From the IMG/VR virus record IMGVR_UViG_3300035670_001452, positions 1 through 20,609 of that record: 20,609 nt of DNA; one strand, written 5' to 3'. Positions within the stretch are counted from its first letter, which is position 1. Each line of letters starts with the position of its first letter. Made by a program: the position numbers and the translations under genes. The stretch comes from a virus. The notes below the pieces were generated by a model. It was not told the origin of the DNA. It searched no databases and saw nothing but the letters and a program-made list of their open reading frames with translations. Shown piece after piece: positions 8,049 to 13,522 of the stretch.

Positions 8049-9467
8049 TCAGCCGATGATGGACATGCGAGGGGCTACACGCCCTTCGCCGTACATGGCA
8101 AGCATCAGTGACCAGAAATAGTCGTCCGAAGCGTTGCCTTCACCGGCAAACTTGTAGAAGTTAGCCTCCGTCTTGGTTCGACGGATGCCGTGGATTTGAC
8201 GCCTCAGGTCCCCTAGGTTGGGGAAACTGACTCGCCCTGTCTGCATGTCACCCTTGAACTGGGTTGCCCACTTTTCCTTCTTGGCGTTGGTGAAGACCAC
8301 ACCCTCAATGTTGGTATTGAGGATGAGGCGCTTAGCGTCCTCCACAAACGTTGCACCGACACCAGTCTGGTCGATGGAAACCCGGTTTGGCTTGACCGCC
8401 TCGATGAGGCGCTGCATGTATTGAAACTGCTCGTTGTACGGGTCCTGCGACGGCCTTGTGAACAGAACCTTCTTGACGCCATCGTCAAGGTGCTCTACGA
8501 CCGTGAAGACCGTTTGGTCGCGTTCCTTTGCAAGGTCAACGCCGATGCTGAGGTATCCGGCTGCGTCGTAAGACGGGTGCCACTCGCGCCAGATTGCGGC
8601 CTCGTTATCGGTGCAGTTGACAATGAGGTCCCATGTGTAGTACGCTGTAGCCTCGTCAGCGAACGAAGCCTCGTACTCCGTCTGGAACCCGATAAGGTCG
8701 CCACCGAAGTTGTTGTAGATGATGCGCAGTTTGTCCGTGCCGTACTTTAGGACTCGTTCCTCAGAGCCCTCGACCGCAGCGGCCAGAGCCAAGGCTTCCT
8801 CGTAAAGTTCCGGCTTGACCATTGCCGAGCACTCCCACCACGGAACGCCGTGGCGGCTGTACTCAGGGTAAGCCTGCGTGTTCGTCATAATGTCGTAGAA
8901 CAGACCAGACTGGCCGAGCGGGGTGCTGATGATGGTCAGGCGGCTGTTTCCACGAGTGATAGCGGGCATCGCGGCGCGGTACAACTTCTGAGCGTCCCTG
9001 ATGTGGGCAAACTCGTCAAAGTACACGTCCTTGCGTCCACCACGGACAGCAGACGATGCTGGCTGGCTGATGATGGTGCTCGTGTGCGGTGGGCGGTGGA
9101 AACTGATTTCTGTGTCAGCGTCCGTCCACAGGACCGGCTTTAGGGCCGGGTCGTGCGTCTTGAACTCGTCAGGAATGCTGTGGTAGATGTTCCGCGCAAT
9201 CTCAATCTTGTCAGAAGCCTCCTTCTGGTTGATTGAAATGATGTTAGCGCGGTATGCCTGACCTACTGCAGCCTTGTGGACGACCTCGCCCGCGAGGATT
9301 GTCGAGAAGCCAATCTGGCGGCTCTTGTTGATGATGCGGAAGAATGAATGGTCATTCAGGTAGCGAACCTGATACGGTTCGAGCCGGAATGGCGCTCCAT
9401 CCAGTTCCGTCAGTGTTTCCAGCCATACTGCCGGGTACTGAGCCAACAAGGATACCAAGTCGTCCAT
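8049..9467 (-). CDS. terL: Terminase large subunit
   Basis: The packaging motor: an N-terminal ATPase and a C-terminal RNase H-like nuclease. I start at the ATG at 9467 (472 residues); a TTG at 9494 would add nine residues, and neither has a good ribosome site. The phage adenine-binding PYQ (about 31-33), Walker A-like KSRQIGFST (48-56) and Walker B VYFDEFA (148-154) are present, followed by the coupling motif STPLGQSG near 181. Nuclease acidic residues are visible in IGVDLAKERD (about 309-318), VSIDQTGVG and the late SDDYFWSLMLA. The first 116 bases overlap the preceding gene in another frame. Confidence 0.9.
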   Translation of the reverse strand: MDDLVSLLAQYPAVWLETLTELDGAPFRLEPYQVRYLNDHSFFRIINKSRQIGFSTILAGEVVHKAAVGQAYRANIISINQKEASDKIEIARNIYHSIPDEFKTHDPALKPVLWTDADTEISFHRPPHTSTIISQPASSAVRGGRKDVYFDEFAHIRDAQKLYRAAMPAITRGNSRLTIISTPLGQSGLFYDIMTNTQAYPEYSRHGVPWWECSAMVKPELYEEALALAAAVEGSEERVLKYGTDKLRIIYNNFGGDLIGFQTEYEASFADEATAYYTWDLIVNCTDNEAAIWREWHPSYDAAGYLSIGVDLAKERDQTVFTVVEHLDDGVKKVLFTRPSQDPYNEQFQYMQRLIEAVKPNRVSIDQTGVGATFVEDAKRLILNTNIEGVVFTNAKKEKWATQFKGDMQTGRVSFPNLGDLRRQIHGIRRTKTEANFYKFAGEGNASDDYFWSLMLAMYGEGRVAPRMSIIG

Positions 9468-10017
9468 TTGCAAGGAGGTTTCGGTCTGCAACAATCTTCA
9501 CAAGCGGCTGTTCGCCGTCCTTCTCTGTATCCTTGCCCTTTTCGACCTGATGGCGAAGGGTAAGGAGCGAGTTGAGCACCTTTAGGCGGTCAGTTACGTC
9601 CCTGCGGAAGACAACCTTCTTGACAGTGCCAAGAACCTCGCCTGTGTCAGGGTCAATGTCGATTTCGTTCTCGCCCTGCATTTCTGCGATGAGCGCCGGG
9701 TGCAGATTGCGGCCCAAGAGCAGGATGAGAATGTCGAGTTCGCGCTCAGTCGAGACAACCTCGCCACCCTTGACGACCTTCTTTAGGTACTCGTAGTGCT
9801 CAGGCGGGATTACGCCGTCGAACTGGATGAGCAACTGGTCTGCCAACTCTGTCGGCACCAACGACTTGCTCTTGTTCTTCGAGCCGGGTGGGCGACCCCT
9901 TCCGCGCTTCTCTCCGCTCAGGTTGCGCGTGCGAGCCACAGCACCGGTCCTCTTGCTGCCCTCTGTGGAGCGCAAGCCGGTTCTACTGTTGGCGTGGCGG
10001 GGTTCGGTGTCAATCAT
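9352..10017 (-). CDS. Putative terminase small subunit (AT-hook)
   Basis: A 221-residue protein directly before the large terminase, so probably the DNA-recognition subunit. The ATG follows GAGGA at four bases. Residues 36-48 (EKRGRGRPPGSKN) are an AT-hook-like segment suited to minor-groove binding. Residues 55-85 are helical, 86-125 include LDILILLLGRNLHPALIAEM, and 140-165 hold a helix rich in Lys and Arg (VTDRLKVLNSLLTLRHQVEKG), which could mediate oligomerisation. The last 38-47 residues overlap the large terminase start and look less conserved in style. The assignment is from position and DNA-binding character. Confidence 0.6.
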   Translation of the reverse strand: MIDTEPRHANSRTGLRSTEGSKRTGAVARTRNLSGEKRGRGRPPGSKNKSKSLVPTELADQLLIQFDGVIPPEHYEYLKKVVKGGEVVSTERELDILILLLGRNLHPALIAEMQGENEIDIDPDTGEVLGTVKKVVFRRDVTDRLKVLNSLLTLRHQVEKGKDTEKDGEQPLVKIVADRNLLANGRLGILVGSVPGSMAGNTDGTGWSAIPARTVSGSLPE

Positions 10018-10036
10018 GCTTTCCTCTTGGGAATGC

Positions 10037-10074
10037 GGAAGCCCCCGCCACCCGCTCAGGCGACAGAGGCTTCC
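10037..10074 (-). other. Leader hairpin before the packaging operon
   Basis: GGAAGCC and GGCTTCC pair across a 24-base interior in which CGCC can pair with GGCG. It lies in the 5' leader, 20 bases before the small terminase start. No T run follows on the transcribed strand, so an RNA-stability or translational role is more likely than termination. Confidence 0.45.
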
Positions 10075-10151
10075 AGATTAGTCTCCCTTTTGGCCACTGG
10101 GATAAGTGGTGAACGGTGAGATTGCCTACTCACATGCGCGTGCAAAGTTGG

Positions 10152-10180
10152 TTTATAGCAGTAAACTGTAAACCACGCAA
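10152..10180 (-). promoter_or_regulatory. Putative promoter of the head operon
   Basis: Reading leftward: TTGCGT, 17 bases, TATAAA. Start of transcription would be near 10145, giving a leader of about 130 bases before the small terminase gene. The -10 and spacer are inside an imperfect dyad (GGTTTA...TAAACC, 10150-10174, with CAGT-AA-ACTG inside), which could be an operator. Confidence 0.5.
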
Positions 10181-10471
10181 CCCTACGTTAGCCTCCCGGC
10201 AAGAGTTCACGGCTGGCACCGCTCCGCACCTTCCGCCGTTTAGACGCAGCCCGCTCATCGCGTCGGCCACTGCCCACGTACTTCCGATACGTTTTCTATC
10301 TCCGTAGTCCCGATATGCCCCCACTCTGCGGTAGAGGCTATTCCGGCACGTTCCTGACGAGGCCGCTAAGCCCCGCCATTATATAGTTCCCGGTTACGCT
10401 TTTCCGGGGTCATCCTAAGGCAACTCCGCTGACCCGCTGCAGACGGCAAAGGCATCGCTGGCGACCGTTTA
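10181..10471. other. Gene-free spacer between tRNA array and head operon
   Basis: About 290 bases with no convincing gene. One leftward -10-like TATAAT (about 10370-10380) has no good -35. A 64-residue leftward ORF (10130-10324) starts with GTG, lacks a ribosome site and has atypical composition. No tRNA T-arm signature occurs here. It may be the trailer of the tRNA transcript. Confidence 0.4.
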
Positions 10472-10545
10472 TGGCTGGCCCGCTAGGACTCGAACCTAGA
10501 CCAGCGGGGTCAAAGCCCGCTGTCCTGCCATTAAACGACAGGCCA
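10472..10545 (-). tRNA. tRNA-Gln(TTG)
   Basis: Full cloverleaf on the minus strand with encoded CCA; anticodon loop CTTTGAC between GCGGG and CCCGC. Last tRNA of the array in transcription order. D-arm TTTAATGGCAGGAC is typical of phage tRNA-Gln. Confidence 0.9.
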
Positions 10546-10549
10546 ATGT

Positions 10550-10624
10550 TGGTGAGCCGAGAAGGACTTGAACCTTCAACCTAGGGGTTAAGAGTCCCTT
10601 ACTCTGCCGTTGAGTTACCGGCCC
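10550..10624 (-). tRNA. tRNA-Lys(CTT)
   Basis: Anticodon loop CTCTTAA, TTCAAGT T-loop, encoded CCA. Pair 31:39 is A-C. A 4-base spacer follows, the longest within the tight part of the array. Confidence 0.88.
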
Positions 10625-10625
10625 T

Positions 10626-10703
10626 TGGAGAGTCAGACGAGACTCGAACTCGCATCATAGGCGGGGTAAAAGCCCGCTGGTCGCCGTTGACCTTCACTGA
10701 CCC
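10626..10703 (-). tRNA. tRNA-Lys(TTT)
   Basis: Anticodon loop CTTTTAC on a perfect GCGGG/CCCGC stem; CCA encoded; one base to the next tRNA. Its D-arm (AGGTCAACGGCGACC) is nearly identical to that of the tRNA at 11646, marking the two as paralogues. Confidence 0.88.
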
Positions 10704-10705
10704 AT

Positions 10706-10780
10706 TGGTCGCCGTGGGTGGACTCGAACCACCGGTACAGTGCTTATGAGACACTTGCCTTACCGCTTGGCTACACTGCG
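10706..10780 (-). tRNA. tRNA-Met(CAT)
   Basis: Anticodon loop CTCATAA, paired acceptor end, encoded CCA. One of two CAT tRNAs. Elongator Met is most likely; an Ile tRNA read through lysidine cannot be excluded. Confidence 0.85.
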
Positions 10781-10782
10781 AT

Positions 10783-10858
10783 TGGCCTCTCCTACAGGAC
10801 TCGAACCTGTGGCCTTGGCGTTAGGACCGCCCTGCACTGTCCACTGTGCTAAGGAGAG
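10783..10858 (-). tRNA. tRNA-Arg(CCT)
   Basis: Anticodon loop GTCCTAA; perfect seven-pair acceptor CTCTCCT/AGGAGAG; CCA encoded. Confidence 0.9.
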
Positions 10859-10859
10859 T

Positions 10860-10935
10860 TGGCACCACCGGAGGGACTCGAACCCTCATATCGACCGCTT
10901 AGAAGGCGGTTGTTCTTCCATTGAACTACGGCGGG
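10860..10935 (-). tRNA. tRNA-Arg(TCT)
   Basis: Anticodon loop CTTCTAA on ACCGC/GCGGT. The terminal acceptor pair appears to be a C-T mismatch. CCA encoded. Confidence 0.87.
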
Positions 10936-10936
10936 A

Positions 10937-11011
10937 TGGAGGTCCCTGTCGGACTCGAACCGACGATGATGTGGGTTGCAACCACACGCCTTGCCTCTTG
11001 GCTAAGGAACC
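10937..11011 (-). tRNA. tRNA-Cys(GCA)
   Basis: Anticodon loop TTGCAAC on TGTGG/CCACA, T-loop TTCGAGT, CCA encoded, T discriminator as expected for Cys. Confidence 0.9.
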
Positions 11012-11013
11012 AT

Positions 11014-11090
11014 TGGTGCTGCCAGTGGGCCTCGAACCCACGACCGGGAGTTTTTCAGGCTCCTACTCTACCGAACTGAGTTACAGCAGC
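11014..11090 (-). tRNA. tRNA-Phe(GAA)
   Basis: Anticodon loop CTGAAAA on GGAGC/GCTCC-type stem; CCA encoded, A discriminator. Followed upstream by a 169-base gap in the array. Confidence 0.9.
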
Positions 11091-11100
11091 ATGTCGCGGT

Positions 11101-11214
11101 TTAGGAGACTTCCCGCAGACGCTCCCGTTTCCAGCGCGCCCCAGCCACCGGGAGTCCCCAGTAGCCGCCTCCACCATCGCCGGGTTCGAGTTTCCCAGCG
11201 TGCAGGCTTATCAT
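11101..11214 (-). CDS. Possible 37-residue ORF inside the tRNA array
   Basis: The 169-base gap between tRNA-Phe and tRNA-Thr(TGT) contains a leftward ORF from an ATG at 11214 to a TAA ten bases before tRNA-Phe. The product has a Gly-rich centre (GDGGGGYWGLP) and a basic end (RWKRERLREVS). No ribosome site precedes the ATG, so it may be non-coding; the rest of the gap shows no tRNA. Confidence 0.28.
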   Translation of the reverse strand: MISLHAGKLEPGDGGGGYWGLPVAGARWKRERLREVS

Positions 11215-11259
11215 TATGCCGTTAGGTTTTACGTCCAGACCCCGGCGAACGGACTCATA

Positions 11260-11333
11260 TGGAGCACCCATTCGGACTCGAACCGAAACCAGTTGCTTAC
11301 AAGACAACTGTCCTACCATTAAACGATAAGTGC
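11260..11333 (-). tRNA. tRNA-Thr(TGT)
   Basis: Anticodon loop CTTGTAA; T-arm TTCGG-loop-CCGAA; CCA encoded. Confidence 0.9.
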
Positions 11334-11334
11334 T

Positions 11335-11411
11335 TGGCGAAGCCAATGGGACTCGAACCCACTATCTCTAGCGTGACAGGCTAGTATCAATACCTCTTAG
11401 ACCTTGGCTCC
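11335..11411 (-). tRNA. tRNA-Asp(GTC)
   Basis: Anticodon loop CTGTCAC on CTAGC/GCTAG; G discriminator; CCA encoded; acceptor pairs fully allowing G-T. Confidence 0.9.
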
Positions 11412-11412
11412 A

Positions 11413-11491
11413 TGGTCCTTGCTGCTGGACTCGAACCAGCGGCCTCCACATTATCAGTGTGATGCACGCATACCTACCGTGCTCAGCAAGG
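11413..11491 (-). tRNA. tRNA-Ile(GAT)
   Basis: Anticodon loop CTGATAA; perfect acceptor CCTTGCT/AGCAAGG on the plus strand; A discriminator; CCA encoded. Confidence 0.9.
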
Positions 11492-11564
11492 ATAGACGCC
11501 CTTGTCGTCTCGAACGACTCCTGCGGGGGTGACCCGCCGTGCTACCGATACACTACTGGGGGCT
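11492..11564 (-). pseudogene. Degenerate tRNA (closest to Val, anticodon CAC)
   Basis: Occupies a normal slot in the array and keeps a recognisable D-arm and TTCGAGA T-loop. The acceptor has several mismatches, no CCA is encoded (TAT instead), the variable region is too short and the anticodon arm reads GTCACCC or a 5-base loop. It looks like a decayed tRNA; if functional it would read GTG. Confidence 0.5.
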
Positions 11565-11565
11565 A

Positions 11566-11644
11566 TGGTACCGTAACGGGGACTCGAACCCCGGACCTCC
11601 TACTTGGCAAGCAGGCGCACTAACCGAGACTGTGCTACTACGGT
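11566..11644 (-). tRNA. tRNA-Gly(GCC)
   Basis: Anticodon loop TTGCCAA; strong T-stem CGGGG/CCCCG; CCA encoded. Confidence 0.9.
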
Positions 11645-11645
11645 A

Positions 11646-11723
11646 TGGACAGCGCGACGGGACTCGAACCCGCATAATCGACTGGTTAAGGGCCAGTTGG
11701 TCGCCATTGACCTACACGCGCCG
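11646..11723 (-). tRNA. tRNA-Lys(CTT)-like with C33
   Basis: Anticodon stem ACTGG/CCAGT frames the loop CCCTTAA, so the nearly universal U33 is C. Anticodon would be CTT. D-arm is almost the same as in tRNA-Lys(TTT) at 10626. CCA encoded. Identity as Lys is by anticodon only. Confidence 0.7.
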
Positions 11724-11725
11724 AT

Positions 11726-11801
11726 TGGCTCCAGAATGAGGACTCGAACCTCACACTCCACGGTTAACAGCCGCGTATGTTACCACTAACACCATTCTGG
11801 A
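11726..11801 (-). tRNA. tRNA-Asn(GTT)
   Basis: Anticodon loop CTGTTAA; perfect acceptor TCCAGAA/TTCTGGA (plus strand); G discriminator; CCA encoded. Confidence 0.9.
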
Positions 11802-11802
11802 A

Positions 11803-11878
11803 TGGTCAGGGTAGCAGGACTCGAACCTGCGACCACTTGTATCCGAAACAAGTGCGCTACCAACTGCGCTACACCCTG
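11803..11878 (-). tRNA. tRNA-Pro(CGG)
   Basis: Anticodon loop TTCGGAT on CTTGT/ACAAG; acceptor pairs along its length; CCA encoded. Confidence 0.9.
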
Positions 11879-11879
11879 T

Positions 11880-11956
11880 TGGTCACACCCGCGAGACTCG
11901 AACTCGCACTACACACGGTCTGAACGTGCTCCCTCTGCCATTTGGGGTACGGTGTG
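11880..11956 (-). tRNA. tRNA-Leu(CAG), short variable loop
   Basis: Anticodon loop TTCAGAC. A73 fits Leu. The variable region is about five bases, unlike the long arm of standard bacterial tRNA-Leu. D-arm contains CCCCAAATGGCAGAG, shared in form with the tRNAs at 11959 and 12624. A G-G apposition ends the acceptor stem. Confidence 0.78.
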
Positions 11957-11958
11957 AT

Positions 11959-12035
11959 TGGTACTGATGGTGAGACTCGAACTCACACTGAATAGGCTCT
12001 CGACCTACCCCCTCTGCCGATTGGGGTACACCAGT
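11959..12035 (-). tRNA. tRNA-Leu(GAG), short variable loop
   Basis: Anticodon loop TCGAGAG, so position 33 is C. A73, short variable loop, D-stem CCCC/GGGG around AATCGGCAGA. CCA encoded. Confidence 0.7.
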
Positions 12036-12036
12036 A

Positions 12037-12113
12037 TGGCACCGCTGATAGGACTCGAACCTACAACCTAAACGTTCGTAGCGTTTTGCACTATTCCATT
12101 GTGCTACAGCGGT
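12037..12113 (-). tRNA. tRNA-Arg(ACG)
   Basis: Anticodon loop CTACGAA on a perfect AAACG/CGTTT stem; perfect acceptor. A34 would need host TadA to make inosine. G discriminator; CCA encoded. Confidence 0.92.
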
Positions 12114-12114
12114 A

Positions 12115-12191
12115 TGGTCGGGTCTAAGGGAGTCGAACCCTCATTGTCCTGCTTGAAAGGCAAGTTTCCTAGGCCATTAGAAGAAGACCCG
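12115..12191 (-). tRNA. tRNA-Glu(TTC)
   Basis: Anticodon loop CTTTCAA; perfect acceptor AGACCCG/CGGGTCT on the plus strand; CCA encoded. Confidence 0.9.
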
Positions 12192-12193
12192 AT

Positions 12194-12267
12194 TGGCAAC
12201 GGCTCTAGGACTCGAACCTAGATTTTGGGGTTCAGAGCCCCTCGTCCTACCATTGAACGAAACCGTT
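12194..12267 (-). tRNA. tRNA-Gln(CTG)
   Basis: Anticodon loop CTCTGAA on a four-pair GGGG/CCCC stem; D-arm resembles that of tRNA-Gln(TTG). CCA encoded. Its 5' end lies six bases after the 3' end of the RNase P RNA. Confidence 0.88.
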
Positions 12268-12273
12268 ATGTGT

Positions 12274-12582
12274 TAGAGATTGACTGTAAGCCCCGTCCTG
12301 TATCCCCGTGGTTCGGACGCCTTGCGGCTCCCACGACAGGTGACTGCCATCCAACTTGGTCGGCTGTTACCAGACGACTCTTTTCGTACACTCGGCACCG
12401 TGGCGTTGCTCCCCAGTAGGTGCCCGACTTTCTCCACGTTCAGATTGCCCGTTTCACTCCGGCGAACCGGCATCGTCACTGTTGCTCTAATGCGCACCTT
12501 GCGGTGGAAGGCCGTTAGCCTCAACGCTGCAACTGAGAGCGGGGACTTTCCTCACCGTAGCGCGGCAGTCCATCAATCTCTA
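12274..12582 (-). ncRNA. rnpB: RNase P RNA (phage-encoded, compact)
   Basis: This RNA would be the catalytic subunit that cuts the 5' leader from pre-tRNAs, working with the host RnpA protein. Helix P1 is a perfect 10-bp pairing of 12573-12582 with 12274-12283. The universal block GAGGAAAGTCC lies about 35 bases from the 5' end. P4 is formed by AAG-T-CCCCG (12540-12548) with CGGGGCTT (12288-12295): it keeps the bulged T and changes the usual CCGGG/CCCGG pairs compensatorily. ACAGGACGGGGCTTACAG matches the conserved 3' block ACAGAACCCGGCTTA. Also present are AGAGCAACAGTGACG (CR-II/III-like), GAGTGAAACGG, GGGGAGCAACGCCA (CR-IV-like), hairpins with GCAA loops (12495-12506, 12319-12328) and a TTCG loop (12459-12470). 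P3 is reduced to about three pairs. CTGGTAACAG after CR-IV may supply the GGU that binds CCA. At about 309 nt it is shorter than most bacterial homologues. Confidence 0.93.
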
Positions 12583-12587
12583 GCGAG

Positions 12588-12616
12588 AGTGTACCACGGA
12601 TGACCGTGGCTGTCAA
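12588..12616 (-). promoter_or_regulatory. rnpB promoter with spacer dyad
   Basis: TTGACA (12611-12616), 17 bases, TACACT (12588-12593), reading leftward. The predicted start is A at 12581, the first base of P1. The spacer is filled exactly by the inverted repeat CCACGG-TCAT-CCGTGG (12594-12609), which may be an operator. The promoter fits in the 41-base gap between tRNA-Leu(CAA) and rnpB. Confidence 0.82.
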
Positions 12617-12623
12617 CTGTATT

Positions 12624-12700
12624 TGGTAGCCCCCACAGGACTCGAACCTGTACTGTACCGGGTTTGAGCCGGTTCTCTCTGCCGATTGGAGTACGGAGCC
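12624..12700 (-). tRNA. tRNA-Leu(CAA), short variable loop
   Basis: Anticodon loop CTCAAAC on perfect ACCGG/CCGGT; A73; five-base variable loop; D-arm CTCCAATCGGCAGAGAG like the other two Leu tRNAs. CCA encoded. Confidence 0.8.
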
Positions 12701-12701
12701 A

Positions 12702-12777
12702 TGGTACCCGAGGTAGGACTCGAACCTACGACGCTCTGCATGTAAAACAGACGTTCTTGCCGCTGAACTACACGGGC
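12702..12777 (-). tRNA. tRNA-Val(TAC)
   Basis: Anticodon loop TTTACAT; T-arm GTAGG/CCTAC; A73; CCA encoded. Confidence 0.9.
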
Positions 12778-12778
12778 A

Positions 12779-12855
12779 TGGTGCACGCTACTGGACTCGA
12801 ACCAGTGACCCCCACCATGTCAAGGTGGTGCGCTAACCAACTGCGCTAAGCCTGC
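12779..12855 (-). tRNA. tRNA-Val(GAC)
   Basis: Anticodon loop TTGACAT on a perfect CCACC/GGTGG stem; one acceptor mismatch; CCA encoded. Confidence 0.9.
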
Positions 12856-12857
12856 AT

Positions 12858-12934
12858 TGGGGCGAACTGTGGGACTCGAACCCAACATTGACGGGTTCAC
12901 AGCCCGTTGACTTAGCCTTTAGTCTAAGCCCGCC
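12858..12934 (-). tRNA. tRNA-His(GTG)
   Basis: Anticodon loop CTGTGAA on ACGGG/CCCGT. The extra 5' G-1 is encoded and faces C73, the His identity pair. CCA encoded. Confidence 0.92.
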
Positions 12935-12935
12935 A

Positions 12936-13009
12936 TGGAGCATCCTACGAGACTCGAACTCGTAACAACAGTTTGGAAGACTGTTGTGTTGCCATTACAC
13001 CAAGAATGC
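12936..13009 (-). tRNA. tRNA-Gly(TCC)
   Basis: Anticodon loop CTTCCAA on ACAGT/ACTGT; CCA encoded. Confidence 0.9.
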
Positions 13010-13010
13010 A

Positions 13011-13087
13011 TGGTAGCACCTGAGGGGCTCGAACCCTCGATTTCCAGTTTGAGAAACTGGTGCCTTGTCCGACTTGGCCAAGGTGCC
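13011..13087 (-). tRNA. tRNA-Glu(CTC)
   Basis: Anticodon loop TTCTCAA on CCAGT/ACTGG; 5' end GGCACCT, D-arm TGGCCAAG; CCA encoded. Confidence 0.88.
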
Positions 13088-13088
13088 A

Positions 13089-13164
13089 TGGAGCCAACGG
13101 AGAGACTCGAACTCTCTACCTCGTTCTTACCAAGAACGCGCACTGCCGGTTGTGCTACGAAGGC
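13089..13164 (-). tRNA. tRNA-Thr(GGT)
   Basis: Anticodon loop TTGGTAA on CGTTC/GAACG; CCA encoded. Acceptor has two adjacent T-T appositions (4:69, 5:68), also seen in the neighbouring tRNA-Thr(CGT). Confidence 0.87.
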
Positions 13165-13165
13165 A

Positions 13166-13240
13166 TGGAGCCAACCCACGGACTCGAACCGTGAACCTAC
13201 GCTTTACGAAAGCGTTGCACTACCATTGTGCTAGGAAGGC
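13166..13240 (-). tRNA. tRNA-Thr(CGT)
   Basis: Anticodon loop TTCGTAA on a perfect ACGCT/AGCGT stem; CCA encoded; shares the tandem acceptor T-T mismatch with tRNA-Thr(GGT), so likely a tandem duplicate. Confidence 0.87.
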
Positions 13241-13242
13241 AT

Positions 13243-13328
13243 TGGTGGGGACGGCAGGGTTTGCACCTGCATAGCCCGAAGGCGACTGTTTTACAGACAG
13301 ATGATTTCGCTCACTTACCATCGGCCCC
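13243..13328 (-). tRNA. tRNA-Tyr(GTA)
   Basis: An 86-nt class II tRNA with a long variable arm (GCC-TTCG-GGC). Anticodon loop CTGTAAA. T-loop is TGCAAAC rather than TTCGAGT, unusual in this array. CCA encoded. Confidence 0.87.
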
Positions 13329-13330
13329 AT

Positions 13331-13404
13331 TGGCAGAAGTCCAGAGACTCGAACTCTGAGTCGCAGTTTTGGAGACTGCTGGTTTACCGTTAACCGAGAC
13401 TTCT
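13331..13404 (-). tRNA. tRNA-Trp(CCA)
   Basis: Anticodon loop CTCCAAA on GCAGT/ACTGC; perfect acceptor; G discriminator; CCA encoded. Confidence 0.92.
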
Positions 13405-13405
13405 A

Positions 13406-13480
13406 TGGTGGAGAAGGAGGGACTCGAACCCTCAACCTTATGCTTGCAAGGCATTTGCGCTCCCATTGCGCCACAACCCC
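13406..13480 (-). tRNA. tRNA-Ala(TGC)
   Basis: Anticodon loop CTTGCAA; only Ala tRNA in the set. Acceptor has two mismatches near its base. First tRNA after the promoter at 13493. Confidence 0.87.
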
Positions 13481-13492
13481 ATGTAGTGATGT

Positions 13493-13522
13493 ATAGTACC
13501 ACAAGACTACCGATACCTGCAA
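13493..13522 (-). promoter_or_regulatory. Promoter of the inner tRNA block
   Basis: TTGCAG (13517-13522), 18 bases, TACTAT (13493-13498), leftward. Predicted start near 13486, six bases before tRNA-Ala. It lies in a 102-base gap (13481-13582) that otherwise holds nothing recognisable. Confidence 0.6.

Noticed and set aside
10130-10324. 64-codon minus-strand frame before the head operon
   Set aside because: GTG start without ribosome site, overlaps the putative promoter, atypical composition.
12273-12524. Minus-strand open frame of 83 codons in the rnpB region
   Set aside because: Covers conserved RNase P RNA helices and has no ribosome site.
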